Origin: an uncultured Collinsella sp.
GTDB taxonomy: Bacteria > Actinomycetota > Coriobacteriia > Coriobacteriales > Coriobacteriaceae
Length of the DNA stretch: 31,455 bases
Reading direction: 5' to 3'
Assembly (NCBI GenBank): GCA_934655755.1
Contig: CAKUHA010000015.1
Span: 1-31,455, forward strand
Below, piece after piece: positions 14,203 through 21,999 of the stretch. A program made the position numbers and the translations under genes. Numbering within the stretch: position 1 is the first letter of the stretch; each line of letters starts with the position of its first letter. Under the pieces are notes generated by a model that was given only the letters and a program-made list of their open reading frames with translations, did no database searches and had not been told where the DNA came from.

Positions 14203-15774
14203 CTACAGCGGCAGGTTTTGGCCGAGCATGGCGATGGCGCTCATGAGGACCAGCATGCCGGCAGCGTAGGGCAGGACGGCGCCCAGGAGCTCGGCGTCCT
14301 TGCCGCGCACGTGCACGGCAGCCAGGCCGATCGCGAGCGTCTGCGGCGAGATCATCTTGCCGGCAGCAACGCCAAGCGCATTCAACGCGACCATCCAGTA
14401 GTCGCTCACGCCCAGCGCCGTGGCGGCCTGGCTCTGAATGGGACCAAACAGCATGCCCGAGGACGTGCCCGAACCGGTCACGAACGCACCGACCGCACCA
14501 ATCCACGGAGCGAGAATCGGGTACAGACCACCGGCGACGGCAATGCAAAACGCGCTGATCGACGAAATCATGCCCGCATAGCCCATCACCTTGGCGCAGC
14601 CCAGCACCGAAAGCATCGTGATCACCGTCGGCATCATCTGCTTGACGGTCGCGGCCAGCACCTCGCCCATCAGGCGCGGCGAAGCACCCTGAATCGCGCC
14701 GCCGACAAACGCCGCCAGGAAAATCCAGACACCCGGCGTGTTGATCCAAGAAAACGTAAGCGTACCGGGGTTCTCGCCGCAATACACCTGCACGTGGCTC
14801 GCAAACGGCGCGAGCGCAGCGTGCACGGCGGGCACCAGGTTGGAGGTACCCAGCAGCAGCACAAAAATCAGGATGAAGCACGACCAGGCCGAAAGCGCCG
14901 ACTTAACGGTAAGCTGCTCGCCGGCCTCGATAATCATATGGAAGCGCGCATCCAGGTGACCGGACTTCTCGGCGCGCATGGCAAGCGCGGCAGTCAGCGC
15001 AAGCGACACGATGGAGCCCACGACCACGGCAAGCTCGGGGCCCACAAACATGGCGACGACCAGGGCCGCGCCGACAAAGGACGCGCCGGAGAGCAGCGCG
15101 ATGCCGGTCACGCCATGCAGGCGCTCACCCACGCTCGCAACGTTGCCCTGACCGTCGGCCACGCGACCCGCGACTAGTACGATAAGCAGCGGCATCACCA
15201 CAAAGAACGGCGCGAGCTGCACCAGCTGAACGGTCGCCAGATGCAGGGAATCCAGCCCCACCAGGTCGGCAACGGACACCGTGGGGATACCGATGGAGCC
15301 GTAGGGCGTGGGCACGCCGTTGGCCAGCAGACAGATCAGCACGGCGGGAACGGCCTCAAAGCCCAGGCCCGCGAGCATGCCGGCGGGAATGGCGACGGCG
15401 GTACCAAAGCCGGCCATGCCCTCCATAAAGCCGCCGAAGCACCAGGCCACGAGCAGCGCCAGCAGACGACGGTCGCTGCTGATAGAGGTGATCATGCTGC
15501 CGATCACGTCCATGGCGCCCGTGCGCACGCACAGGTTATACGTGAACACCGCGGCGATAATCACGAGCACGATGGGCCACAGGGCCATCAAAAAGCCCTC
15601 GAGCGAGGCCGTGGCGATCTGCGCCGCCGGCAGGTGCCACCACGCAAAGGCGAGCGCGCACGAAAGAGCAAACGAGCCGATGGCGGCTTTCCAGGCCGGC
15701 CATTTAAAGCACAGCAGCATCACGACGAGCCAAATGATCGGCACAAGGGCCAGCAAAAACGCGGCGACATCCAT
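14203..15774 (-). CDS. lldP: L-lactate permease family transporter
   Basis: 523 aa with about 12-14 hydrophobic spans, usual for the LctP/LldP/GlcA family that imports lactate or glycolate with protons across the cytoplasmic membrane. Recognisable blocks are the first span LLALVPIIWLVVMLL, the conserved GFMEGMAGFGTAVAIPAGML (about 95-115), NGVPTPYGSIGIPT (about 134-147), and near the end GAVGAFVTGSGTSSGMLFGP and NALGVAAGKMISPQTLAIG, both hallmark segments. The ATG at 15774 has AAGGAG eight bases upstream; the upstream frame extension is not supported. No lactate dehydrogenase or Lut genes are adjacent. A palindrome in the divergent promoter region may control it. Confidence 0.92.
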   Translation of the reverse strand: MDVAAFLLALVPIIWLVVMLLCFKWPAWKAAIGSFALSCALAFAWWHLPAAQIATASLEGFLMALWPIVLVIIAAVFTYNLCVRTGAMDVIGSMITSISSDRRLLALLVAWCFGGFMEGMAGFGTAVAIPAGMLAGLGFEAVPAVLICLLANGVPTPYGSIGIPTVSVADLVGLDSLHLATVQLVQLAPFFVVMPLLIVLVAGRVADGQGNVASVGERLHGVTGIALLSGASFVGAALVVAMFVGPELAVVVGSIVSLALTAALAMRAEKSGHLDARFHMIIEAGEQLTVKSALSAWSCFILIFVLLLGTSNLVPAVHAALAPFASHVQVYCGENPGTLTFSWINTPGVWIFLAAFVGGAIQGASPRLMGEVLAATVKQMMPTVITMLSVLGCAKVMGYAGMISSISAFCIAVAGGLYPILAPWIGAVGAFVTGSGTSSGMLFGPIQSQAATALGVSDYWMVALNALGVAAGKMISPQTLAIGLAAVHVRGKDAELLGAVLPYAAGMLVLMSAIAMLGQNLPL

Positions 15775-15876
15775 GGGTAAAACTCCTTGGTACCGCGCAA
15801 GCGGCATCGGGGGGTCACAAAACCTCAACAGAATACCGCACGCTTACCGACAAATTGATGCCGCCCGCCGAATTTA

Positions 15877-15893
15877 TTGAACAACCCGTTCAA
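15877..15893. promoter_or_regulatory. Operator-like palindrome TTGAAC-N5-GTTCAA
   Basis: Perfect 6-bp half-sites around AACCC, with A/T-rich flanks that extend the symmetry. It lies between the divergent lactate permease (start 15774) and flippase (start 15952). The shape fits a TetR-type dimer site; no such regulator is encoded next to it. Confidence 0.5.
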
Positions 15894-15951
15894 AAACACG
15901 AATTGACACCTCCGCGGCTATACTAGAGCGCAGCAAGAGAAAGGAACCGCC

Positions 15952-17535
15952 TTGAGCATCACGCCCCTCGATAGCATCCGCCGCGCCATCGCCCGCCACA
16001 ACGGCGTCGCCGACCCCACCGTGCTGAGCGACGGGGCCCACGGCCAAGGAGGACGCATCGAGAACGGCTTATTCCCCGCCTCGCACACCGCCGAGGAGCT
16101 CGCGCGCATCCAGGAACTGAGCCAGCGCAACGCCGGCGGGCCCGACAGCGGCCAGGCCACGCGCCGTCGCCGCGAGCACGAGCGCGAGCGCGAGCCCGGC
16201 CCCATCCGTCGCATGGTCGACGCCTGGTGGAACCGCCTGCTCGGTGCCGTCTACGGCGGCGGCTTCTCCATGCAGGAAGCCGAATACGAGGAACACGCGA
16301 CCCGCCGCGACTACCTGTGGAACACCCTGGGCACCGCTGTTTGGGGTATGGCGTTTCCGCTGCTCACCATCGTGTCCACGCAGCTCGTGGGCGCCGAGGA
16401 GGCCGGCAAGTTCTCGATGGCCTTCGTCACCGGCACGCTCATCATGATCGCGTGCAACTACGGCGTGCGCAATTTTCAGGTCTCGGACATCGACGAGAAG
16501 ACCAGCTTTGCCTCTTACCAGCTCAACCGCTGGCTTTGCGGAGCACTCGCGCTGGCGTGCGGCCTCATGTACAGCAGCGCCCGCGGCTACGACGCGCAGA
16601 TGGCCACAATCGGCCTGGGCGTCTACCTCTATAAGGTGATCGACGGCGTCGCCGACGTGTACGAGGGCCGCCTGCAGCAGGCCGACAAGCTCTACCTGGC
16701 CGGCATGAGCCAAACGCTGCGCTCCGTCGGCGTTCTCGCGGTCTTTAGCATGGCGCTGCTCCTCACACACAGCATGCCCATCGCGGCTATGGCCATGGGT
16801 ATCGCCGCGATCGCCTCCCTCGTGCTGGTCACCGCGCCGCTCGCCCTGCTCGAGACCGAAAAATCGCGTCGCGTGAGCCTGCGCGAGGTCGGCCGCCTGT
16901 TTGTCCAGTGCGCCCCACTCTTTGGCGCGCTGTTCCTGTTCAACCTGATCGAGAGCATGCCCAAGTTTGTGATGGAAGGCACGCTGGCCTACAAATATCA
17001 GCTGTACTTTAATGCCCTGTTCTTTCCGGCGCAGGCAATTTTGCTGAGCATCGGATTTATCTATAAACCGCAGCTCCTGCGTCTGTCGAGCATTTGGGCG
17101 AATCCGCGCAAGCGTCGCCGCTTCGACCTGATTATTGTTGCCGTTATGGCGCTCGTCGTCGTCATTACCGGTCTGTGCGCCGCATTTATGGCGGGCCCCG
17201 GCATCCCCATCATGAACGCCATGTATGGCCTTAACTTTGAGCGCTATCGCACGTTGGCGCTGCTGATGGTCGTCGCCGGCGGCGTCACCGCGGGCATCGA
17301 CTTTATCTACGCCATCATCACAGTACTGCGTCACGCCGGCGACGTCATCAAAATCTACCTGATCTGCTTCGCCGTGAGCGTGGTGCTGCCGCTGATTCTG
17401 GTCAACCTGCTGGGCCTGACGGGCGCCGTCGTGAGCTACCTGGCAGTCATGGCGCTACTACTGGTGCTCCTGATTATCGAGTACGCCCACATCCGCCAAC
17501 GCATCGAACGCGACCGCAACCCGTACGGCGCCTAA
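15952..17535 (+). CDS. Polysaccharide flippase-like membrane protein (MATE/Wzx fold)
   Basis: 527 aa. Residues 1-120 are hydrophilic and Arg/Glu-rich (RRRREHEREREPGPIRR near 70-86); about 12 membrane spans follow from residue 125 to 510. The pattern of paired spans, an early TLGTAVWGMAFPLLTIVSTQLVG-like region (given here as LGTAVWGMAFPLL) and a basic tail resemble lipopolysaccharide/teichoic-acid exporters of the MOP superfamily, which move lipid-linked glycans across the membrane. The long charged N-terminus is unusual for the family. It starts with TTG, supported by AAAGGA nine bases upstream. There are no glycosyltransferases beside it, so the cargo is unknown. Confidence 0.8.
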   Translation: MSITPLDSIRRAIARHNGVADPTVLSDGAHGQGGRIENGLFPASHTAEELARIQELSQRNAGGPDSGQATRRRREHEREREPGPIRRMVDAWWNRLLGAVYGGGFSMQEAEYEEHATRRDYLWNTLGTAVWGMAFPLLTIVSTQLVGAEEAGKFSMAFVTGTLIMIACNYGVRNFQVSDIDEKTSFASYQLNRWLCGALALACGLMYSSARGYDAQMATIGLGVYLYKVIDGVADVYEGRLQQADKLYLAGMSQTLRSVGVLAVFSMALLLTHSMPIAAMAMGIAAIASLVLVTAPLALLETEKSRRVSLREVGRLFVQCAPLFGALFLFNLIESMPKFVMEGTLAYKYQLYFNALFFPAQAILLSIGFIYKPQLLRLSSIWANPRKRRRFDLIIVAVMALVVVITGLCAAFMAGPGIPIMNAMYGLNFERYRTLALLMVVAGGVTAGIDFIYAIITVLRHAGDVIKIYLICFAVSVVLPLILVNLLGLTGAVVSYLAVMALLLVLLIIEYAHIRQRIERDRNPYGA

Positions 17536-17591
17536 TTCGAATCAATTTGAAGAAAAGAAACGTCGATGTTTTGGCACCGACAGCGAGCAGT

Positions 17592-17682
17592 CTCGAAGTG
17601 CCCCAGGTTGGCGCGAAAGAGGAGCGACGCGTACTTCTGTACGCGAGCGACGGTTTGAGCGACAAGATGGGGTGCTTCGGGG
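17592..17682. repeat. Long imperfect hairpin behind the flippase gene
   Basis: Arms 17592-17634 and 17639-17682 are complementary over most of about 43 positions, closed by GTAC-TTCT-GTAC. It occupies nearly the whole 195-bp gap between convergent genes and probably ends both transcripts, although no T-run follows. Confidence 0.65.
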
Positions 17683-17730
17683 CTGCGCAGCGTCAACGTG
17701 ACCGCCGTTCGGTAGAACAGCGGAACAAGG

Positions 17731-18570
17731 TTATTCGCCCGGGTTGATGTTCGCGTAGAACTCGGCCCCGTCATCCAGGCGCAGGATGCCGACGCGGCCG
17801 AACTCGGAACCGGTGGCGGCGGCACAGTCGATGTCGATGCGGTCGGGCACGCCGGCGGTATCCTCGCCGCCCAGGCGCACAATCTGCCCGCGGCCCGATT
17901 CCTCGTCGAGCCCCGCCAGGCCGCCAACCTCGCAATAACGCCCAAGCGACACCGTGGGCGTGTGGCCGCTCACCACGACCGGGCCCCTACCCTCGGCAGA
18001 AAGCAGCCCCGTCGGCGCATCCCAATAGCCGTGACGAATCCACAGCAAGTCATCGGACGACTGCACCGCAAGCATCTGCTGGAGTAGCTCGCGATCGGCA
18101 TCCACCGCCCCCGCACCATCGGCACAATCGACGCCATGCTCAAGCAAAAACGCCCGCGCGGCCTCCATCTCAATACCGGCATGCACCAGCAGGTACGGCC
18201 GCTCGTCGGTCTCGGCCACCGCGTAGAGCGGCAGCCCGGCCATCCAGCGCACAAGCTCCTCGTACGCCTCAAATTCCATGTCGTTGAGTTGCTCTCTCGT
18301 CGTCCAACCGCCGTTGATATCCCAGGTCTCGGCATCGAGCGGATCTTGACCAATGATGGCGTCGAGCATGATCTGCTCGTGGTTACCCTTGAGCACGTGG
18401 GCGTTGGACAGCGAGCGCACCAACTTAATGACGCCGAGCGGATCGGGCCCGCGATCGATCATGTCGCCCAGCACGTACAGCGTGTCGTCGGACGCCAGCG
18501 AAATCTTGGACAGGGCCTCGTCAAGCGCACGCACGTGCCCGTGAGCATCGGATGTCACATAGATCGCCAT
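17731..18570 (-). CDS. Metallophosphoesterase, PPP-type serine/threonine phosphatase family
   Basis: 279 aa. It shows the full metal-binding set of PPP phosphatases: SDAHG (7-11; D8, H10), GDMIDRG (35-41; D36, D39), GNHE (62-65), LLVHAGI (127-133; H130) and SGHTP (201-205; H203). These bind two divalent metals and cleave phosphate monoesters from proteins, or diadenosine tetraphosphate in ApaH-like members. The C-terminal DRIDIDCAAATGSEFGRVGI stretch is also typical of the bacterial group. Substrate unknown. GAGAGG stands ahead of the ATG. It is a single gene convergent with the flippase and divergent from the K+/H+ antiporter. Confidence 0.9.
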   Translation of the reverse strand: MAIYVTSDAHGHVRALDEALSKISLASDDTLYVLGDMIDRGPDPLGVIKLVRSLSNAHVLKGNHEQIMLDAIIGQDPLDAETWDINGGWTTREQLNDMEFEAYEELVRWMAGLPLYAVAETDERPYLLVHAGIEMEAARAFLLEHGVDCADGAGAVDADRELLQQMLAVQSSDDLLWIRHGYWDAPTGLLSAEGRGPVVVSGHTPTVSLGRYCEVGGLAGLDEESGRGQIVRLGGEDTAGVPDRIDIDCAAATGSEFGRVGILRLDDGAEFYANINPGE

Positions 18571-18885
18571 GGAACGCCTCTCTTTGCATTGCGGCCGAAG
18601 CCCAGCGCCGCAACTAAAACTTCAAGTTGAACTTAAACGTTACCCATTGTACTCCGTTGCAATAAAGCTGGGAAGGGTCGCCACCGCAGGCGATCACCCA
18701 CGCGGTCCGCGCCGCCCCCACTGCACCGCCCGCCCCGGCACCCCGACCAGCACCGCCCGTGCCGGCACCTCGTGTCGAAAATGCGAACGCCGGCACCTCG
18801 GCCCCATAAACCCACCATCTTTGGGTACAAATAACCGCAGACAACTGACCGTGCCACGCCAACCACCCAGGAGCGGACACCATCC
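18571..18885. other. 315-bp divergent promoter region, no gene
   Basis: It separates the phosphatase (-) from the antiporter (+). An open frame of 106 codons crosses it and overlaps the antiporter start as ATGA, but it is Pro/Arg-rich and looks like a GC-shadow. A short AACTTCAAGTTGAACTT word cluster (about 18618-18634) contains the palindrome TTCAAGTTGAA. I see no c-di-AMP (ydaO) riboswitch signature. Confidence 0.5.
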
Positions 18886-20487
18886 ATGAACCAGATCCTT
18901 CTTTTTATCGGCCTCGTCATTATTCTGTGCCTGACCATCAAACCCGTCGGCAAAAAGCTCCCCTTCCCCACCCTGCTCATCTTTATCGCGCTCGGCATGC
19001 TGCTGGGCGTCAACGGCCCGGCGCACATCGACTTTAGCGACTACGCGCTCACCGAAACCGTCTGCAGCACGGCGTTGCTGTTCATCATGTTCTACGGCGG
19101 CTTTAACACCAACATCGACCGCGCCAAACCCGTCGCCGTGCCCGCGGTGCTGCTGAGCACGCTCGGCGTCGTCATCACCGCCGGCATTACGGGCGCGTTT
19201 GCGCACTTCGCGTTGGGTTTCGACTGGATCGGGGGCTTGCTACTGGGATCGGTCGTGGCGTCCACCGACGCTGCGAGCGTCTTTAGCGTCCTGCGCGAGC
19301 ACAGCCTGTCGCTGCGAGACGGCACCGACTCGCTGCTCGAGGTCGAATCAGGCTCCAACGATCCCGTCGCCTACATGCTCACCGCGGTGCTCGCGACCCT
19401 CGCCGCCGGCGGCGACATCAACATCCCCGCGCTGCTGGCCAAGCAGATCATCCTAGGCGTGGGCCTGGGCCTTGTCATCGGCTGGGCGGCGGGCCGCCTC
19501 ATTGAGCGCGCACACGCAACGGCCGAGGGCGCCCAGACTATCTTCTTGTTCGCCGTGGCGATCGTTGCCTACGCGCTGCCGAGCTACCTGGGCGGCAACG
19601 GCTTTTTGGCCGTGTACCTGGCCGGCATCGTGCTGGGCGCGAGCGACATCACCGGCAAGGTCGAGCTGGCGCACTTCTTCGACACCCTCACCGAGATGGC
19701 CGAGATGACCATCTTCTTTTTGCTCGGCCTGCTCGTGACGCCCGCCCGCCTGCCGCAAATGCTGCTGCCGGGACTGGCGCTCATGGCGTTTATGCTCTTC
19801 GTGAGCCGCCCCATCGCCGTCGGCGTGTTGCTCGCGCCGTTTAAGACAAACCCCCGCCAGGTGGCGCTCGTAAGCTGGGCGGGTCTGCGCGGCGCGGCAT
19901 CGGTCGTCTTTAGCCTCTTTGCCGTGGTGACCGGCGTTCCCGGTGGCCACGACCTGTTTGACCTGGTGTTTGTAATTGCCGTGTCGAGCATTGTGGTGCA
20001 GGGCTCGCTGCTGCCGGCGGTGGCGAAGAAACTCGACATGATCGATGCAGCCGGCGATGTGCGCCGCACCTTTAACGATTACCGCAACGAGGACGGCATG
20101 TCGTTCGTCAAGCTCAAGGTGGGCGCGGGGCATCCGTTTGCCGGCCGCTCGCTGGCGGACATCGGCAGTGCGACAGACCTGCTTGTGGTGTTGGTGCTGC
20201 GCGACGGCGCGCATCCCGTGTTGCCCAATGGCGAAACCGTGATTGAGGAAGGAGATCTGCTGGTCATGGCCGCGCCGACGTTCGAAGAGCGTGCCGAGGT
20301 TACACTGCGCGAGGTCACCGTAACGCCCCACGGACGCCTGGCCGGCCAGCGCCTGCGCGACGTGCCGCAGGGCAAGCACCCCTTTATCGTGGTGATGCTC
20401 AAGCGCGACGGCCAAACGATCATCCCCGACGGCAACACCCTCATATTCGCCGGCGACGAAGCCGTCATCGCGACCCTGGCGTCGTAG
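18886..20487 (+). CDS. Potassium/proton antiporter, NhaP2/CvrA type (CPA1) with two RCK-C domains
   Basis: 533 aa. Residues 1-385 form a 12-13-span Na+/H+ exchanger-like domain with the conserved SVVASTDAASVFSVL and ESGSNDPVAYML blocks (about 121-165; ND carries the ion-binding Asp) and GLRGAASVVF (about 332-341). Two tandem TrkA-C/RCK-C-like domains follow (about 404-468 and 470-533), recognisable by G-H-PFAGRSLADI...LLVVLVLRDG and then GRLAGQRLRDVP...VVMLKRDG, each ending in a GDxxVxxA/G pattern. Such domains bind nucleotides or c-di-AMP to gate K+ efflux. The start ATG has GGAG nearby. Two strong hairpins follow. Confidence 0.92.
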   Translation: MNQILLFIGLVIILCLTIKPVGKKLPFPTLLIFIALGMLLGVNGPAHIDFSDYALTETVCSTALLFIMFYGGFNTNIDRAKPVAVPAVLLSTLGVVITAGITGAFAHFALGFDWIGGLLLGSVVASTDAASVFSVLREHSLSLRDGTDSLLEVESGSNDPVAYMLTAVLATLAAGGDINIPALLAKQIILGVGLGLVIGWAAGRLIERAHATAEGAQTIFLFAVAIVAYALPSYLGGNGFLAVYLAGIVLGASDITGKVELAHFFDTLTEMAEMTIFFLLGLLVTPARLPQMLLPGLALMAFMLFVSRPIAVGVLLAPFKTNPRQVALVSWAGLRGAASVVFSLFAVVTGVPGGHDLFDLVFVIAVSSIVVQGSLLPAVAKKLDMIDAAGDVRRTFNDYRNEDGMSFVKLKVGAGHPFAGRSLADIGSATDLLVVLVLRDGAHPVLPNGETVIEEGDLLVMAAPTFEERAEVTLREVTVTPHGRLAGQRLRDVPQGKHPFIVVMLKRDGQTIIPDGNTLIFAGDEAVIATLAS

Positions 20488-20494
20488 CAGCCAA

Positions 20495-20576
20495 GGGTAG
20501 CTAATTTGGGACGGGGCTATTTTGACTACCCTACAAGCGGGGTAGTCAAAAAAGCCCCGTCCCAAATTAGCTACCC
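20495..20576. terminator. Long hairpin behind the antiporter gene
   Basis: Arms 20495-20531 and 20540-20576 are complementary over about 37 bp with at most one or two mismatches, including GGGTAGCTAATTTGGGACGG. It lies 7 nt behind the stop codon. Words GGGTAG-TAATTT and GGGAC recur near the end of the radical SAM gene (4150-4180). Confidence 0.85.
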
Positions 20577-20590
20577 CCCAAGCCCCATCC

Positions 20591-20661
20591 TAAGTTGCGG
20601 TGAAATAGGGACTGTTTAAGCGCTCCAAACCGCTATTAAGTCCCTATTTCACCGCAACTTA
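20591..20661. terminator. Second long hairpin upstream of serC
   Basis: TAAGTTGCGGTGAAATAGGG plus ACT (20591-20613) pairs perfectly with 20639-20661 over 23 bp around a 25-nt loop. It follows the previous hairpin by 14 nt and is unrelated in stem sequence. Together with it, it fills most of the 317-bp gap; the remaining 140 bp hold the serC promoter region, where TGCTAAAGT (about 20757-20765) could be an extended -10. Confidence 0.8.
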
Positions 20662-20804
20662 TTGAGGAGACTTGTCCTCCCCCATGTAACAACCCTGTAA
20701 ATCATAGCGGCGCACTCGAGTTTTGCTGTGATGCGGTCGCACCTGGCGCTGCACTGTGCTAAAGTATCCCGAACATTCAAACGACTACGAGGGGGACCTA
20801 GAAG

Positions 20805-21929
20805 ATGGCACGTGTGCACAACTTCTCAGCAGGCCCGGCTGCACTGCCCACCAGCGTGCTCGCCGAGATCGCCGACGAGATGATGGACTACCGCGGTTGC
20901 GGCATGTCCGTGCTCGAGATGAGCCATCGATCTAGTATGTACCAGCAAATTATCGACGACGCCGAGGCAACCCTGCGCCGCCTGCTGAGCATCCCCGACA
21001 ACTACCGCGTCCTGTTTTTGCAGGGCGGCGCCACGCTGCAGTTCGCGGGCATCCCGATGAACCTCATGCGCCGCGGCCGCGCCGGCTACGTCGTGACCGG
21101 CAACTTCGCCAACAAGGCGTACAAGGAGGCCGCCAAGTACGGCGAGGCCGTGCTGCTCGCGAGCTCCGAGGACACCAACTTCGACCGCATTCCCAACATG
21201 GCCGACATCAACGCGCGCATTGCCGCCGAGGCCGCGGGCGACGGGCTCGACTACGTCTACATCTGCCAGAACAACACCATCTTTGGCACCATGTTCCACG
21301 AGCTGCCCGACTGCGGCGATGTGCCGCTGGTCGCCGATGTCTCGAGCTGCTTCCTGTCGCAGCCGCTCGACGTCGAGCGCTACGGGCTCATCTACGCCGG
21401 CGCTCAGAAAAACGCCGGTGCCGCGGGCGTGACCGTGGTCATCGTGCGCGACGACCTTATCGCCGATGGCCCGGCCTTCGCGCAGACGCCGCAGTACATG
21501 GACCTTAAGACCGAGGCCGCCAAGGGCTCCATGCTCAACACGCCCAACACCTTTGGCATCTACGTATGCGGCAAGGTGTTCCGCTGGGTGGAGCAAACCG
21601 GCGGACTTGCCGCCATGGCCGAGCGCAACTGGGCCAAGGCCAACCTGCTCTACGACCTGCTCGAGAACAGTGAGCTGTTCCACGGCACCACGCAGGCAGA
21701 CAGCCGCTCCATCGCCAACGTCACGTTCCGCACCGGCGATGCCGAGCTCGACGCCGCCTTTGTCGCAGGCGCGGCCGAGCACCAGATCCAAAACGTCAAG
21801 GGCCATCGCCTCGTCGGCGGTATGCGTGCCAGCGTGTACAACGCCGTAACCATGGAGGATGTACAGGCGCTGGCCACGTACATGAAGGACTTCGAAGCGC
21901 AGCAGAGTTTGAGTTCGCGATCTAACTAG
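20805..21929 (+). CDS. serC: Phosphoserine aminotransferase
   Basis: 374 aa, usual for SerC. This PLP enzyme converts 3-phosphohydroxypyruvate and glutamate to O-phosphoserine. Family features: NFSAGPAALP (6-15), the phosphate-binding FLQGGATLQF (71-80), ADVSSCFLS (177-185) and the PLP lysine K202 in YAGAQKNAG (197-205), then MLNTPNTFGIYV and a closing GHRLVGGMRASVYNA. GAGGGGG lies about 11 nt ahead of the ATG. serA follows after 70 nt without a terminator, so the two form an operon for serine synthesis; serB is not in the window. Confidence 0.97.
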   Translation: MARVHNFSAGPAALPTSVLAEIADEMMDYRGCGMSVLEMSHRSSMYQQIIDDAEATLRRLLSIPDNYRVLFLQGGATLQFAGIPMNLMRRGRAGYVVTGNFANKAYKEAAKYGEAVLLASSEDTNFDRIPNMADINARIAAEAAGDGLDYVYICQNNTIFGTMFHELPDCGDVPLVADVSSCFLSQPLDVERYGLIYAGAQKNAGAAGVTVVIVRDDLIADGPAFAQTPQYMDLKTEAAKGSMLNTPNTFGIYVCGKVFRWVEQTGGLAAMAERNWAKANLLYDLLENSELFHGTTQADSRSIANVTFRTGDAELDAAFVAGAAEHQIQNVKGHRLVGGMRASVYNAVTMEDVQALATYMKDFEAQQSLSSRSN

Positions 21930-21999
21930 CCCGCAACGCGCGGGCCGACCAGCCACCTCAGACCACCTGTTTACATCAAAACCTGCTAAGGAGTTTTTC

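Noticed and set aside
15903..15924. TTGACA and TATACT ahead of the flippase gene as a promoter
   Set aside because: The spacer is only 10 nt, too short for a standard sigma-70 type promoter.
14218..17334. Long antisense frames opposite the lactate permease and flippase
   Set aside because: Low-complexity His/Arg/Gly translations, antisense to clear membrane proteins.
18571..18885. c-di-AMP (ydaO) riboswitch before the K+/H+ antiporter
   Set aside because: Expected from function, but the conserved ydaO words are not visible in the leader.
18569..18889. 106-codon plus-strand frame overlapping the antiporter start as ATGA
   Set aside because: The overlap looks like coupling, but the translation is Pro/Arg/Thr-rich, begins inside the divergent phosphatase start and lacks a Shine-Dalgarno.
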